From positions 21,992 to 85,991 of the forward strand of contig NZ_JAECMT010000009.1 of the NCBI RefSeq assembly GCF_016019935.1: DNA of 64,000 nucleotides. Reading direction: 5' to 3'. The notes beneath the pieces were generated by a model. It saw only the letters and a program-made list of their open reading frames with translations, had not been told where the DNA came from and made no database searches. This DNA is from Paenibacillus sp. GSMTC-2017. GTDB taxonomy: Bacteria > Bacillota > Bacilli > Paenibacillales > Paenibacillaceae. Numbering within the stretch: the stretch's first letter is position 1; the number at the start of each line of letters is the position of its first letter. Positions 27,136-35,795 of the stretch are shown here, in pieces. The translations under genes were made by a program, and so were the position numbers.

Positions 27136-27345
27136 CTAGACAATGAGCTGAACCAATTCCGAGATTCCGATGTCAAGAAGCCAGAAGTAAATAGTTACAG
27201 CCACTACCGTTACGAAAACGATAACTGAATAGCTTGTCAACTCTTTACGACTTGGCCAGCGAACCTTCTTCAGTTCCGCCCAGCTGTCGGCAAAAAAACT
27301 AGTCGTCGTACCAAAGCCTTGCTTCAGTTTAGCCAAAAAACCCAC
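27136..27345 (-). CDS. secE: Preprotein translocase subunit SecE
   Basis: SecE (69 residues, single membrane segment near residues 40-62) is an essential clamp around SecY. The conserved SWAELKKVRWPSRKEL segment is present at about residue 21. The start is GTG at 27345 behind TTGGAGG. It lies between rpmG and nusG. Confidence 0.93.
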   Translation of the reverse strand: MGFLAKLKQGFGTTTSFFADSWAELKKVRWPSRKELTSYSVIVFVTVVAVTIYFWLLDIGISELVQLIV

Positions 27346-27363
27346 GGTTACACCTCCAATGGA

Positions 27364-27513
27364 CTATCGCGTCTCGCGATGAGGAGTCTGCTCGTTACAG
27401 AACTTGCAAAACTTCTTCAACTCGATGCGGTCGGGGTGATTGCGTTTGTTCTTGGTTGTCGCATAGTTTCTCTGTTTGCAGTTTGTGCATGCCAACGTGA
27501 TAATAACCCGCAT
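27364..27513 (-). CDS. rpmG: 50S ribosomal protein L33, zinc type
   Basis: L33 (49 residues) has the zinc-binding pairs CTNC (residue 9) and CKFC (residue 36). The ATG at 27513 (MRVIITLACTNC) follows GGGAGG, so the longer frame to 27552 is not used. As in Bacillus, this L33 gene precedes secE. Confidence 0.93.
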   Translation of the reverse strand: MRVIITLACTNCKQRNYATTKNKRNHPDRIELKKFCKFCNEQTPHRETR

Positions 27514-27624
27514 TGAATTACACCTCCCGAACTGCTTAAAAATACGAATCATGAAGCTCTATAGTAAGTTCATTGATTCCATCGAAAATACAAAAAAAAA
27601 CCTCGAATCCAGGCCTACCTAAAC

Positions 27625-27653
27625 ACTTTATCACAAGGTATACCTCGTGTCAA
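27625..27653 (-). promoter_or_regulatory. Sigma-A promoter for rpmG-secE-nusG
   Basis: A perfect TTGACA (27648-27653), a 17-base spacer and TAAAGT (27625-27630) on the minus strand. A run of ten T lies about 30 bases downstream in the leader. Confidence 0.7.
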
Positions 27654-27748
27654 CGAATTAGGCCGCCCCACAGCTTGTGAATAATTGGCATCTTCATCTG
27701 GATTTGGACTCTACCAGTATGGTCGAATCCTCCTCTTTTAAAACCAAT

Positions 27749-27793
27749 GGACTGTCTTTCCTGTCTGAAACTTTCAGACAGGAAAGACAGTCC
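27749..27793. repeat. Perfect 22-bp inverted repeat after sigH
   Basis: A 22-base left arm (27749-27770, GGACTGTC...CTGAAA) is the exact reverse complement of the right arm (27772-27793), with a single central base. As RNA it would form an 18-20-bp stem with a tiny loop. It lies 14 bases beyond the sigH stop. The sequence after it on the minus strand (ATTGGTTTTAAAAG) has only a short T-run, so it is an imperfect terminator at best. Confidence 0.85.
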
Positions 27794-27807
27794 GTCGTCA
27801 GATGAAT

Positions 27808-28461
27808 CTACTTATTGCCGAAATCACGTACTTCTAGATACTTCTCAAGTTTGCGTTTTACACGTTGCAACGCATTATCAATTGACTTTACATGCCTCTT
27901 AAGATCAACTGCAATCTCTTGGTATGACCTTCCATCGAGGTAGAGCATGAGAACTTTACGTTCAAGATCACTCAATATCTCAGACATCTTGTCTTCCAAA
28001 CCTGAGAATTCTTCTTGATTGATAATTAACTCTTCTGGATCAGACACTCGTGTGCCACAAATCACGTCAAGTAATGTTCGATCAGAATCTTCATCATAGA
28101 TAGGCTTGTCCAGAGAAACATAAGAATTAAGAGGGATATGCTTCTGTCTAGTGGCTGTCTTGATTGCGGTAATAATTTGCCTTGTTATGCACAATTCAGC
28201 AAAGGCTTTAAAGCTAGCAAGCTTGTCACCTTTAAAATCTCGAATTGCTTTATAAAGGCCGATCATTCCCTCTTGTACAATATCTTCGCGATCGGCGCCG
28301 ATTAGAAAGTAAGAACGAGCCTTGGCTCTCACGAAGTTTTTGTATTTGTTTATCAAATATTCAAGCGCCATACTGTCGCCATTACGGACTGCTTCTACAA
28401 TATCCTCGTCCGTGCTGCTTTCATACTCGAGCGTACTCCATTCTTTGAGGTCGATACTCAC
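27808..28461 (-). CDS. sigH: RNA polymerase sporulation sigma factor SigH
   Basis: SigH (217 residues) directs early stationary-phase and sporulation transcription. Region 2 (DREDIVQEGMIGLYKAIRDF, about residues 57-76) and region 4 with its helix-turn-helix (GRSYQEIAVDLKRHVKSIDN) are clear. The start is GTG at 28461 behind GGAGGGAT. The position between rae1 and rpmG/secE matches Bacillus. Confidence 0.96.
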   Translation of the reverse strand: MSIDLKEWSTLEYESSTDEDIVEAVRNGDSMALEYLINKYKNFVRAKARSYFLIGADREDIVQEGMIGLYKAIRDFKGDKLASFKAFAELCITRQIITAIKTATRQKHIPLNSYVSLDKPIYDEDSDRTLLDVICGTRVSDPEELIINQEEFSGLEDKMSEILSDLERKVLMLYLDGRSYQEIAVDLKRHVKSIDNALQRVKRKLEKYLEVRDFGNK

Positions 28462-28525
28462 ACACTATCCCTCCGGCCTGCAAGGCGTACACCGCGCTAG
28501 ATTCATAAGCTTGAAACATAGAGTC

Positions 28526-28555
28526 AGTATACATTATGTAACCTTGCACAGTCAA
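28526..28555 (-). promoter_or_regulatory. Sigma-A promoter of sigH
   Basis: TTGACT (28550-28555), an 18-base spacer and TATACT (28526-28531) on the minus strand, about 65 bases before the sigH start. Confidence 0.65.
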
Positions 28556-28639
28556 CCAATCTCAGCCCCGTAAACTATCGATTTTATAGAAAAAATGTAA
28601 CTTTGTGGCATTATTTGAAAGACCTACATTAGGAGTAAA

Positions 28640-29170
28640 TTATACGTCTTTTTCGCCTCTGCGTAGCCGTTCGAGCTTACTCCATACATCAAGACTTACA
28701 TTTTGATCGAGTGTATTTCGCTTTATTGGCCTATCATTTTTGATGGAGCTTTCAATCTGCTTACGATTTTGCCCAATATCGATGAGCAGCTCACGAGCAG
28801 ATAATCGAAGCGCACCTTTACCAAATGCGACATGTTGCTCCACGAGGTCAGAAGTAGCAACATATATGTTCCTTCTTCTTGCCATCAATTCGGAGCAAAG
28901 TCGCTCAATACACTCGTCCGCTGTTTCCTTCTCTTTTGTATAGACGATCGTTATTCTATGTTGCTTGAATGTGGAACCAAGCCCCGGGACCAGATGGGCA
29001 TCGAATATAACATAAACTAACATTCCGGTAAACCCTTGATAATCGGCCAATAAATCTAGAAGCCTATCCCGTGCGTCCTCCAGATCCTGCTCCTTTAGCC
29101 TCGCGAGTTCTGGCCAAGCTCCAATAATGTTGTAGCCATCAACGAGCAGGACATCATTACGCCGGTTCAT
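28640..29170 (-). CDS. rae1: NYN-domain ribosome-dependent endoribonuclease Rae1 (YacP)
   Basis: The 176-residue NYN/PIN-like protein has the N-terminal acidic motif VLLVDGYNIIGAW (residues 8-20) and later Asp residues (IFDAH, VATSDLVEQ) that form the nuclease active site. Bacillus Rae1 enters the ribosomal A site and cleaves mRNA in a translation-dependent way. It begins shortly after rlmB and precedes sigH, the canonical order. Confidence 0.9.
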   Translation of the reverse strand: MNRRNDVLLVDGYNIIGAWPELARLKEQDLEDARDRLLDLLADYQGFTGMLVYVIFDAHLVPGLGSTFKQHRITIVYTKEKETADECIERLCSELMARRRNIYVATSDLVEQHVAFGKGALRLSARELLIDIGQNRKQIESSIKNDRPIKRNTLDQNVSLDVWSKLERLRRGEKDV

Positions 29171-29173
29171 GAC

Positions 29174-29929
29174 TTAGACGCTCCGGCGCTGTCTAACGAC
29201 CTCATACATAAGCACACCCGCTGCAACTGAAGCATTTAAAGAATTAAGTTGGCCAAGCATAGGAAGCTTAACTAGGAAATCGCATTTCTCCCCGATAAGT
29301 CTACCCATTCCTTTGCTCTCGTTTCCTATAACGACGGCAAGGGGCATATCGAATTTCATCTTATATACATCCTGAGATGCGCTAACATCTGTTCCTGCAA
29401 TCCATACGCCAGCCTCTTTAAGCTTCTCAATTGTCTGTGCAAGATTTGTTACCCTTGCTACAGGCACATGCTCTGCAGCACCAGCAGATATTTTCAGCAC
29501 AGTAGCCGTAAGTCCTGCAGCGCGACGCTTCGGTATAATAACACCATGTACACCCGTACATTCTGCTGTACGTAGAATGGAACCTAAGTTATGCGGATCT
29601 TCAATCTCGTCTAGTAGCAAAATAAATGGCATTTCACTTTTTTTCTTTGCTATTTCAAGAATTTCTTCTACTTCAACGTACTCAAATGCTGCCGCTTGTG
29701 CGATTACACCTTGATGCGCTACTCCAGTCACCATACTATCAAGCTTGCGCTTATCGACGAACTGAACGATAATGCCTTGTTTTTTTGCTTCCGCCGTAAT
29801 CGGCAGCGTTAAACTCTTTTGTGCACCATCAGCAATCCAAATTTTATTAATTTCTCTTCCGGAGCGTAATGCTTCAAGTACTGGATGTTTGCCTGCAATT
29901 AGCTCTTCTTGATTGATTTCTTCGTTCAT
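29174..29929 (-). CDS. rlmB: 23S rRNA (guanosine-2'-O-)-methyltransferase RlmB-like (YacO)
   Basis: A SPOUT-class 2'-O-ribose methyltransferase of 251 residues from the ATG at 29929, which has AGGAGG upstream. The trefoil-knot motifs are visible: DPHNLGSILRTAECTG, VIGNESKGM and LGQLNSLNASVAAGVLMYE. The N-terminal substrate-binding domain is complete. It lies between mrnC and rae1. Confidence 0.93.
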   Translation of the reverse strand: MNEEINQEELIAGKHPVLEALRSGREINKIWIADGAQKSLTLPITAEAKKQGIIVQFVDKRKLDSMVTGVAHQGVIAQAAAFEYVEVEEILEIAKKKSEMPFILLLDEIEDPHNLGSILRTAECTGVHGVIIPKRRAAGLTATVLKISAGAAEHVPVARVTNLAQTIEKLKEAGVWIAGTDVSASQDVYKMKFDMPLAVVIGNESKGMGRLIGEKCDFLVKLPMLGQLNSLNASVAAGVLMYEVVRQRRSV

Positions 29930-29977
29930 TGTGCTCCTCCTATCATTCATGTGAATAGTTAGTTTTCAATTTTTCCG

Positions 29978-30433
29978 TTATTCTCGGTCAGCTAGCGCAA
30001 TATGGAACAACTCGCCTAATCGCTCAAGCCTTCCTTCAAAATATAAATATCCTACAAGACATTCAAGCGCTGTCGCTTTACGATAATCAGCAGGGTCAGC
30101 ATTTTTCGGCGGTGCCCCTGACTTCGTGTTCCGACCGCGTCTTACGATATCCGACTCTTCTTCCGTTAAGTGCGGCAACCAACGTTCCAGCAATTCGCGT
30201 TGCGCCTTAGCTGAAACCATCTTTGTTGCTTCCTTATGAAGATGATGCGATTTGTTGTTAGGTAAAGAGATCAAGTATTGGCGTACTAGAAGCTCGAACA
30301 CTGCATCGCCCATATAAGCTAGCACGACAGGATTAACAAGACCAGATTTCTTAGGCGGATGGTGCAAAGCCAGTGGGTTAACCCCGCTTACAACTACTTC
30401 GCTTCCATCACCGTTATCCAAATGGCCCGTCAT
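29978..30433 (-). CDS. mrnC: Mini-ribonuclease III
   Basis: Mini-III is an RNase III catalytic domain without the dsRNA-binding domain and matures 23S rRNA in Bacillus. The 151-residue frame has the active-site helix LAYMGDAVFELLVRQYL. The ATG at 30433 overlaps the cysS stop as ATGA, so this start is preferred over the in-frame TTG at 30445. Confidence 0.92.
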   Translation of the reverse strand: MTGHLDNGDGSEVVVSGVNPLALHHPPKKSGLVNPVVLAYMGDAVFELLVRQYLISLPNNKSHHLHKEATKMVSAKAQRELLERWLPHLTEEESDIVRRGRNTKSGAPPKNADPADYRKATALECLVGYLYFEGRLERLGELFHIALADRE

Positions 30434-31842
30434 TTGCGCCGCCAACGAATGCCTAGAGGAGTATCTTCTAGCACGATGTTTTTTTCGACTAACAGATCAC
30501 GAATTTCATCTGCACGCGCCCAATTTTTAGACTTACGAGCTTCTGTCCGCTCTATAATTAGTCCCTCAATTTCTGCATCCAATAACTCTTCTTCAGCCTG
30601 CAGCGGCAATAATCCGAGCACATTATCGATCCGTTCAATTGCTGACAGCAACAGTTCAAGTCCTTCTACAGTAGCATTTTGATCCTGCAAATATACATTA
30701 GCTTCCCCGACAAGATCGAACAACGCTGTAATGGCATCCGGAGTACTAAAGTCATCGTCCATTTTCGCTGCGAACTGCTCTACAATTCGGTCAACCCGAT
30801 TTCGTAGCAATGCTACTTCACCTGCTGCACTGTTAGTCCCAGCAATTGCATCAAGTCTATGCTTCAAGTTGGAATAGCAATACGCGATACGGTCCACACT
30901 ATTTTCTGCTTGAGCTATCGCATCATCACTAAAGTTAAGCGGACTACGATAATGTGTTGCAAGAATAAAGTAACGAATGGCTTGTGGCTTTACTCGCTGA
31001 ACAATTTCATGTACCGAAATTCCGTTACCTAACGACTTCGACATCTTTTCGTTGTTAATGTGAAGATAACCGTTATGCATCCAATAGTTTGCTAGCGGCT
31101 TACCTGTAAGCGACTCTGATTGTGCAACCTCACATTCATGATGCGGGAACTGCAAATCGTGTCCTCCACCATGGATGTCGAGTGTATCACCCAAATATTT
31201 GCGAGCCATAGCCGAACATTCAATATGCCAGCCTGGACGTCCCGCTCCCCAAGGACTATCCCACTTAATTTCGCCTGGCTTAGCTCCCTTCCAAAGAACA
31301 AAGTCTCCTTGGTTTTCTTTGCGCTCGCCAATTTCAATACGAATACCGAATTGCAACTCTTCGATATTCTGATGCGATAACTTGCCGTAATCCTCGAAGG
31401 AAGAGGTTCGGAAATAAACATCCCCTTCACTCTCATACGCATAGCCTTTCTCGACAAGCCCTTCTATAAACGCAACGATTTCAACAATATGATCCGTAAC
31501 ACGTGGATTGATTGTTGCTTTGCGTACACCTAGAGAATCGATATCTTTGTAGAACGCTTCGATAAACCGTTCTGCAACTTCAGGAACTGTTGTACCTAGC
31601 TCTTCCGCCTTACGAATGAGTCTATCGTCTACATCAGTGAAGTTGACGACATAATTAACTTCATGACCTGCATCCTCCAAATATCGACGAACAACATCAA
31701 AAAATACAACTGGCCTTGCATTACCGATATGAATATAGTCGTAGACCGTTGGTCCACAAACATACATTTTCACTTTACCCGCTTCTTGCGGCTCAAAACT
31801 CTCCTTTGTCCGCGACAAAGAATTATATATAGCTATTGTCAT
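30430..31842 (-). CDS. cysS: Cysteinyl-tRNA synthetase
   Basis: A class I synthetase of 470 residues. HIGH motif YIHIGNARP (about residue 36), KMSKSLGN (about residue 270), and zinc-ligand Cys and His residues (CGPTVYD and FPHHECE) are present. Its ATG overlaps the cysE stop (TAATG). The operon is under a T-box that senses uncharged tRNA. Confidence 0.97.
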   Translation of the reverse strand: MTIAIYNSLSRTKESFEPQEAGKVKMYVCGPTVYDYIHIGNARPVVFFDVVRRYLEDAGHEVNYVVNFTDVDDRLIRKAEELGTTVPEVAERFIEAFYKDIDSLGVRKATINPRVTDHIVEIVAFIEGLVEKGYAYESEGDVYFRTSSFEDYGKLSHQNIEELQFGIRIEIGERKENQGDFVLWKGAKPGEIKWDSPWGAGRPGWHIECSAMARKYLGDTLDIHGGGHDLQFPHHECEVAQSESLTGKPLANYWMHNGYLHINNEKMSKSLGNGISVHEIVQRVKPQAIRYFILATHYRSPLNFSDDAIAQAENSVDRIAYCYSNLKHRLDAIAGTNSAAGEVALLRNRVDRIVEQFAAKMDDDFSTPDAITALFDLVGEANVYLQDQNATVEGLELLLSAIERIDNVLGLLPLQAEEELLDAEIEGLIIERTEARKSKNWARADEIRDLLVEKNIVLEDTPLGIRWRRK

Positions 31843-32501
31843 TATTGTTTACTCCCCTCATCTTCTGAACCTCGCTCACCATTCACATGGAATTTCAGCT
31901 CATCAATTTCTTTCTGCATCATACGGAACATCTCAATAACAGGGTCAGGTAGCTGTGTGTGATCGAGCCTATCGCCTACTCGTTCACCATTGCGTCTAAC
32001 GACCCGTCCCGGATTTCCTACTACCGTACAATTGTCTGGCACCTCACGCAATACTACTGCATTTGAACCAATATTAGAATTGTCCCCGACAGTGAAGGAA
32101 CCTAGTACTTTTGCACCTGAACCTATAACTACATTATTGCCGATTGTTGGGTGACGCTTCCCCTTTTCCTTACCCGTACCGCCGAGAGTAACCCCTTGAT
32201 AAATAACGACGTTATCACCAATTTCACAAGTTTCGCCTATTACTACACCCATGCCATGGTCGATAAAAAGACGCTCGCCAATTCTTGCCCCTGGGTGAAT
32301 CTCAATTCCAGTCATAAACCTGCTGACCTGCGAAATGACGCGTGCTACTGTAAACCATCCCTTGCGATAAAACGAATGTGCCAGACGATGCCCCCAAATA
32401 GCATGGACACCGGAATACGTAAATATAACCTCGAATCGACTACGAGCCGCGGGATCGTTTTCGAAAACCGTTTGTACGTCTGAGCGAAAATGGCGAAGCA
32501 T
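31842..32501 (-). CDS. cysE: Serine O-acetyltransferase
   Basis: CysE (219 residues) makes O-acetylserine for cysteine synthesis. It has an N-terminal helical domain and a C-terminal left-handed beta helix of hexapeptide repeats (IGERLFIDHGMGVVIGE, about residues 91-107). The start is the ATG at 32501 behind AAGGGGG; an in-frame TTG at 32519 is rejected. A T-box leader lies upstream. Confidence 0.95.
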   Translation of the reverse strand: MLRHFRSDVQTVFENDPAARSRFEVIFTYSGVHAIWGHRLAHSFYRKGWFTVARVISQVSRFMTGIEIHPGARIGERLFIDHGMGVVIGETCEIGDNVVIYQGVTLGGTGKEKGKRHPTIGNNVVIGSGAKVLGSFTVGDNSNIGSNAVVLREVPDNCTVVGNPGRVVRRNGERVGDRLDHTQLPDPVIEMFRMMQKEIDELKFHVNGERGSEDEGSKQ

Positions 32502-32550
32502 TATGAAATCCCCCTTCAAGCTGCTAAGCGATAATTAAGGTATGTAGAAA

Positions 32551-32911
32551 AAATAAAAAAGCCTCTGCAGCATTAAATGCTACAGAGGCGTGTATTCTCG
32601 CGGTTCCACTCTGCTTGAACTTCGCATTCGAGGATTACTCGCAGCGTGTTCATCTCATAGTCCTTAACGTGGACAATACGTTGTTGCCTACCTCACTATT
32701 ACTACGAAATCGGTATGTAACCATAATTTCGTAAATGATAGAGTCTCGGAACAAAGCTCCCAGGTGCAATTTCCGTTTGTGCGAACTAGACAACTTTCAG
32801 CTCCATCCTTATCGTTTGCAAAACAAATACGATTCGAATGACGGTTGTCCTCTCTGCGAATCCACAACGTAACGTACTTCTCCTGTTCATGGCCGTTTCA
32901 ATATTATTAAT
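32551..32911 (-). promoter_or_regulatory. T-box riboswitch (cysteine) of cysES
   Basis: The leader has the T-box consensus AGAGTGGAACCGCG (complement at 32599-32612), Stem I landmarks with GAACAGGAGAAGTACG near the 5' end and AGAG further on, and a terminator GCCTCTGtAGCAT / ATGCTgCAGAGGC followed by TTTTTTATTTTTT (32551-32589). The candidate specifier in the context AAATTGCACCTGGGAGC is UGC (32766-32768), a Cys codon, which agrees with the genes that follow. Confidence 0.93.
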
Positions 32912-32917
32912 AGTCAT

Positions 32918-32945
32918 AGTATACCGAATCGCAGTAAAAGTGCAA
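32918..32945 (-). promoter_or_regulatory. Promoter of the T-box-cysES unit
   Basis: TTGCAC (32940-32945), a 16-base spacer and TATACT (32918-32923) on the minus strand, immediately before Stem I of the T-box. Confidence 0.65.
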
Positions 32946-32994
32946 GTGTGCATTCAGTAATCTTTATATTAATTAAAAATCAACCATCAGAATG

Positions 32995-34455
32995 TTACGC
33001 CAAACGACCTTGAAGTCTCGCAGTCACTTTAGGCTTGCCAAGCAAAACGATAGATTGATTAAGATCAGGCCCATGCGTTTGACCTGTCAATGCAGCGCGG
33101 ATCGGCATGAAGAGCGCTTTACCCTTAAATCCAGTTTCCTTTTGTACGGTTTTGATCATCTCTTTAATGCCCTCAACTGTAAATGGTGCTGCATCCGACT
33201 CCAATAGTCCAAGGAAAGCACCAAGCACTGTAGGAACTTGTTCTTCTGCAAGGACAGTCGATGCTTCTTCATCTTCAACAACAGAATCACGGAAGAATAG
33301 CTCTGTCACAGATACGATATCAGAAGCACTGCGGAGCTTATCTTGATGAAGCCCTACAAGCCCCGTTACCCATTCTCTGCCGTCGCTGTCCAGCGCATCT
33401 GGAATACATCCTGCTTTTTGAAGATGAGGAATACAGAGATCTACAATTCGCGGCAAATCTGCACCTTTAATATATTCACCATTCATCCAGCTAAGCTTCT
33501 GTGTATCGAACACAGCAGGACTCTTGCTTAGACGATCTGAGTTGAATACTTCAATCAGTTGCTCACGCGAGAACATCTCTTGCTCACCTTCAGGTGACCA
33601 ACCAAGTAGCGAAATGAAGTTGAACATCGCTTCAGGCAAGTAACCAAGATCATCATATTGCTCGATAAACTGAATAATAGACTCGTCACGTTTACTTAAC
33701 TTCTTCTTATGCTCATTTACAATAAGTGTCATATGACCGAATATCGGAGGAGCCCAATCAAACGCTTCATAAATCATCAATTGTCTAGGCGTGTTAGATA
33801 CATGATCTTCACCACGAAGTACATGGCTAATGCGCATGAGGTAGTCATCAAGCACAACAGCAAAGTTGTACGTCGGAATACCGTCTTTTTTAACGATAAC
33901 GAAGTCGCCCATCTCCGTTGTATCGAAGCTGATTGTGCCTTTTACTAGATCATCGAACGTATAAGTACGTGCTTCAGGTACACGGAAACGAATACTTGCA
34001 ATACGACCCTCTGCTTCAAAAGCTTGCTGCTGCTCAGCCGTTAAGTTTCTATGTTTACCTGAATAACGAGGTGTCTCTCCGCGCTCAGTCTGTTCTTCAC
34101 GCTCTTGCTCTAGCTCCTCTTCAGTACAGTAACAACGGTATGCTAGACCACGATCAAGCAGATCTTGCCAATATTCGCGATAAATATCGAGACGTTCCGT
34201 TTGACGGTATGGGCCAAATCCACCACCGATGTCAATGCTCTCATCCCACTCGATACCTAACCATTTCAAATATTTAAGCTGGCTTTCTTCCCCTCCAGCA
34301 ACATTACGTTTCACATCCGTATCTTCTATGCGGATAATAAACTTGCCACCATGTCTTTTTGCGTATAAATAATTAAATAAGGCCGTTCTTGCGTTACCAA
34401 TATGCAAATGTCCCGTTGGTGATGGGGCATAACGTACACGTACTTCTGTTGTCAT
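32995..34455 (-). CDS. gltX: Glutamyl-tRNA synthetase
   Basis: A class I synthetase of 486 residues. HIGH motif YAPSPTGHLHIGNART near the N terminus and KLSKRD (about residue 251) are intact. In most Bacillales it charges both tRNA-Glu and tRNA-Gln. The start ATG at 34455 overlaps the ispF stop (ATGA) and has AGGGAGG upstream. Confidence 0.97.
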   Translation of the reverse strand: MTTEVRVRYAPSPTGHLHIGNARTALFNYLYAKRHGGKFIIRIEDTDVKRNVAGGEESQLKYLKWLGIEWDESIDIGGGFGPYRQTERLDIYREYWQDLLDRGLAYRCYCTEEELEQEREEQTERGETPRYSGKHRNLTAEQQQAFEAEGRIASIRFRVPEARTYTFDDLVKGTISFDTTEMGDFVIVKKDGIPTYNFAVVLDDYLMRISHVLRGEDHVSNTPRQLMIYEAFDWAPPIFGHMTLIVNEHKKKLSKRDESIIQFIEQYDDLGYLPEAMFNFISLLGWSPEGEQEMFSREQLIEVFNSDRLSKSPAVFDTQKLSWMNGEYIKGADLPRIVDLCIPHLQKAGCIPDALDSDGREWVTGLVGLHQDKLRSASDIVSVTELFFRDSVVEDEEASTVLAEEQVPTVLGAFLGLLESDAAPFTVEGIKEMIKTVQKETGFKGKALFMPIRAALTGQTHGPDLNQSIVLLGKPKVTARLQGRLA

Positions 34456-34943
34456 GACAAAATTCCTCCCTTTTTGATCAAACAAACGACTGATTGTGCT
34501 GCAATTCCTTCGCCCCGACCTGCAAAACCAAGCTGTTCTGTTGTCGTCGCTTTAACGTTTACTTGCGATACATCCGCATCAAGCGCTTTTGCGATAATTT
34601 CCGCCATCTGCGGGATATACGGAAGCATCTTTGGCTTCTGTGCAATAATGGTAGAATCAATGTTGCCGAGCTTGTAGCCACGTTCATCTACAAGTGCCCA
34701 TACCCGCTCCAAAAGTTTCAAGCTGTCGGCATCCTTATAAGCTGCATCTGTATCTGGGAAATGTTTACCGATATCCCCAAGTCCAAGCGCACCCAAAATC
34801 GCATCCGATATAGCATGTAAAAGTACATCCGCATCAGAGTGACCGAGCAAACCTTTCTCATAAGGAATCGTAACTCCCCCAATAATACACGGTCGTCCTT
34901 CTACGAGTTGATGAACGTCAAATCCTTGTCCTACACGAATCAT
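34452..34943 (-). CDS. ispF: 2-C-methyl-D-erythritol 2,4-cyclodiphosphate synthase
   Basis: IspF (163 residues) forms the cyclic diphosphate of the MEP isoprenoid pathway. Metal-binding residues are in GFDVHQL (residue 6 onward) and GHSDADVLLHA. The start is the ATG at 34943, which overlaps the ispD stop by four bases and has AAGGGAG upstream. Confidence 0.95.
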   Translation of the reverse strand: MIRVGQGFDVHQLVEGRPCIIGGVTIPYEKGLLGHSDADVLLHAISDAILGALGLGDIGKHFPDTDAAYKDADSLKLLERVWALVDERGYKLGNIDSTIIAQKPKMLPYIPQMAEIIAKALDADVSQVNVKATTTEQLGFAGRGEGIAAQSVVCLIKKGGILS

Positions 34944-35650
34944 TTGCTTATATCTCCCTTCGTAACTTGGCGCTGTGCCAATAAATATTCCGCCCATGGC
35001 AAATCTTCAGGCGTCGTGATCTTTATATTGGTATACTCCCCTTCGACTACAACAACCGAAGCACCTATTCGCTCCACAACCATCGCGTCATCTGTACCTA
35101 GGAAACCATCCCTAATTGCACATTCATGCCCTTCTATTAGCAAGGCACGACGAAAAGCTTGCGGCGTTTGTATCGCCCACAAGCTTTTGCGATCCGGTGT
35201 AGCAACGATAGTCCCCGCCTCATCGACTTGCTTAATCGTATCCTTAACCGGAACGGCAAGAACAGCCGCACCACTTACTAAAGCGCGCTCGCAACATCGC
35301 TTCACAGCATCTTCGGTTATGAGCGGGCGAACCCCATCGTGAACCATAACCCACTCTGACTTAAGTGACTGAAGGCCGCAAACGACAGAATGTTGTCGTT
35401 CTTTCCCACCGCTTAATATCGAGGTCATCTTGCTCAAGCTATATTCCTTCGCCCACTCTTTGCAGCGCTCGATATCCTGCTCACCTACAACTAGTGCAAT
35501 TTCCTCAACAAAGTCCATACGCTGGAATAGTTCTAGTGTATGGACTAGAATAGGTTTGTTTGCAAGCTGTAAATACTGCTTACTCTCTTTTGTCCCCATA
35601 CGTGAGCCGCGACCGGCTGCAACGATGATGACACCAAACTTTTCTCTCAT
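34940..35650 (-). CDS. ispD: 2-C-methyl-D-erythritol 4-phosphate cytidylyltransferase
   Basis: IspD (236 residues) transfers CMP to MEP, two steps before IspF in the same pathway. The nucleotide-binding motif VAAGRGSRMGTKESKQYL lies at residues 11-28. It is directly coupled to ispF and follows yacL. Confidence 0.95.
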   Translation of the reverse strand: MREKFGVIIVAAGRGSRMGTKESKQYLQLANKPILVHTLELFQRMDFVEEIALVVGEQDIERCKEWAKEYSLSKMTSILSGGKERQHSVVCGLQSLKSEWVMVHDGVRPLITEDAVKRCCERALVSGAAVLAVPVKDTIKQVDEAGTIVATPDRKSLWAIQTPQAFRRALLIEGHECAIRDGFLGTDDAMVVERIGASVVVVEGEYTNIKITTPEDLPWAEYLLAQRQVTKGDISK

Positions 35651-35795
35651 GATCTCTACCCGCCTTAGCCGAATGGTTATCGCAAACGGCTCCAGACGTT
35701 TAGACTGGCATGAGCTCGTTTCGCGCTGTAAGATAAGGCTAGCATAGAAAATGTAGCTTCCTCTTATCTATGTACAATAGTAACATCATACCTTG

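Noticed and set aside
27590..27612. The T-run of ten in the rpmG leader as a terminator
   Set aside because: Only a 3-bp stem precedes it on the minus strand, too weak for intrinsic termination.
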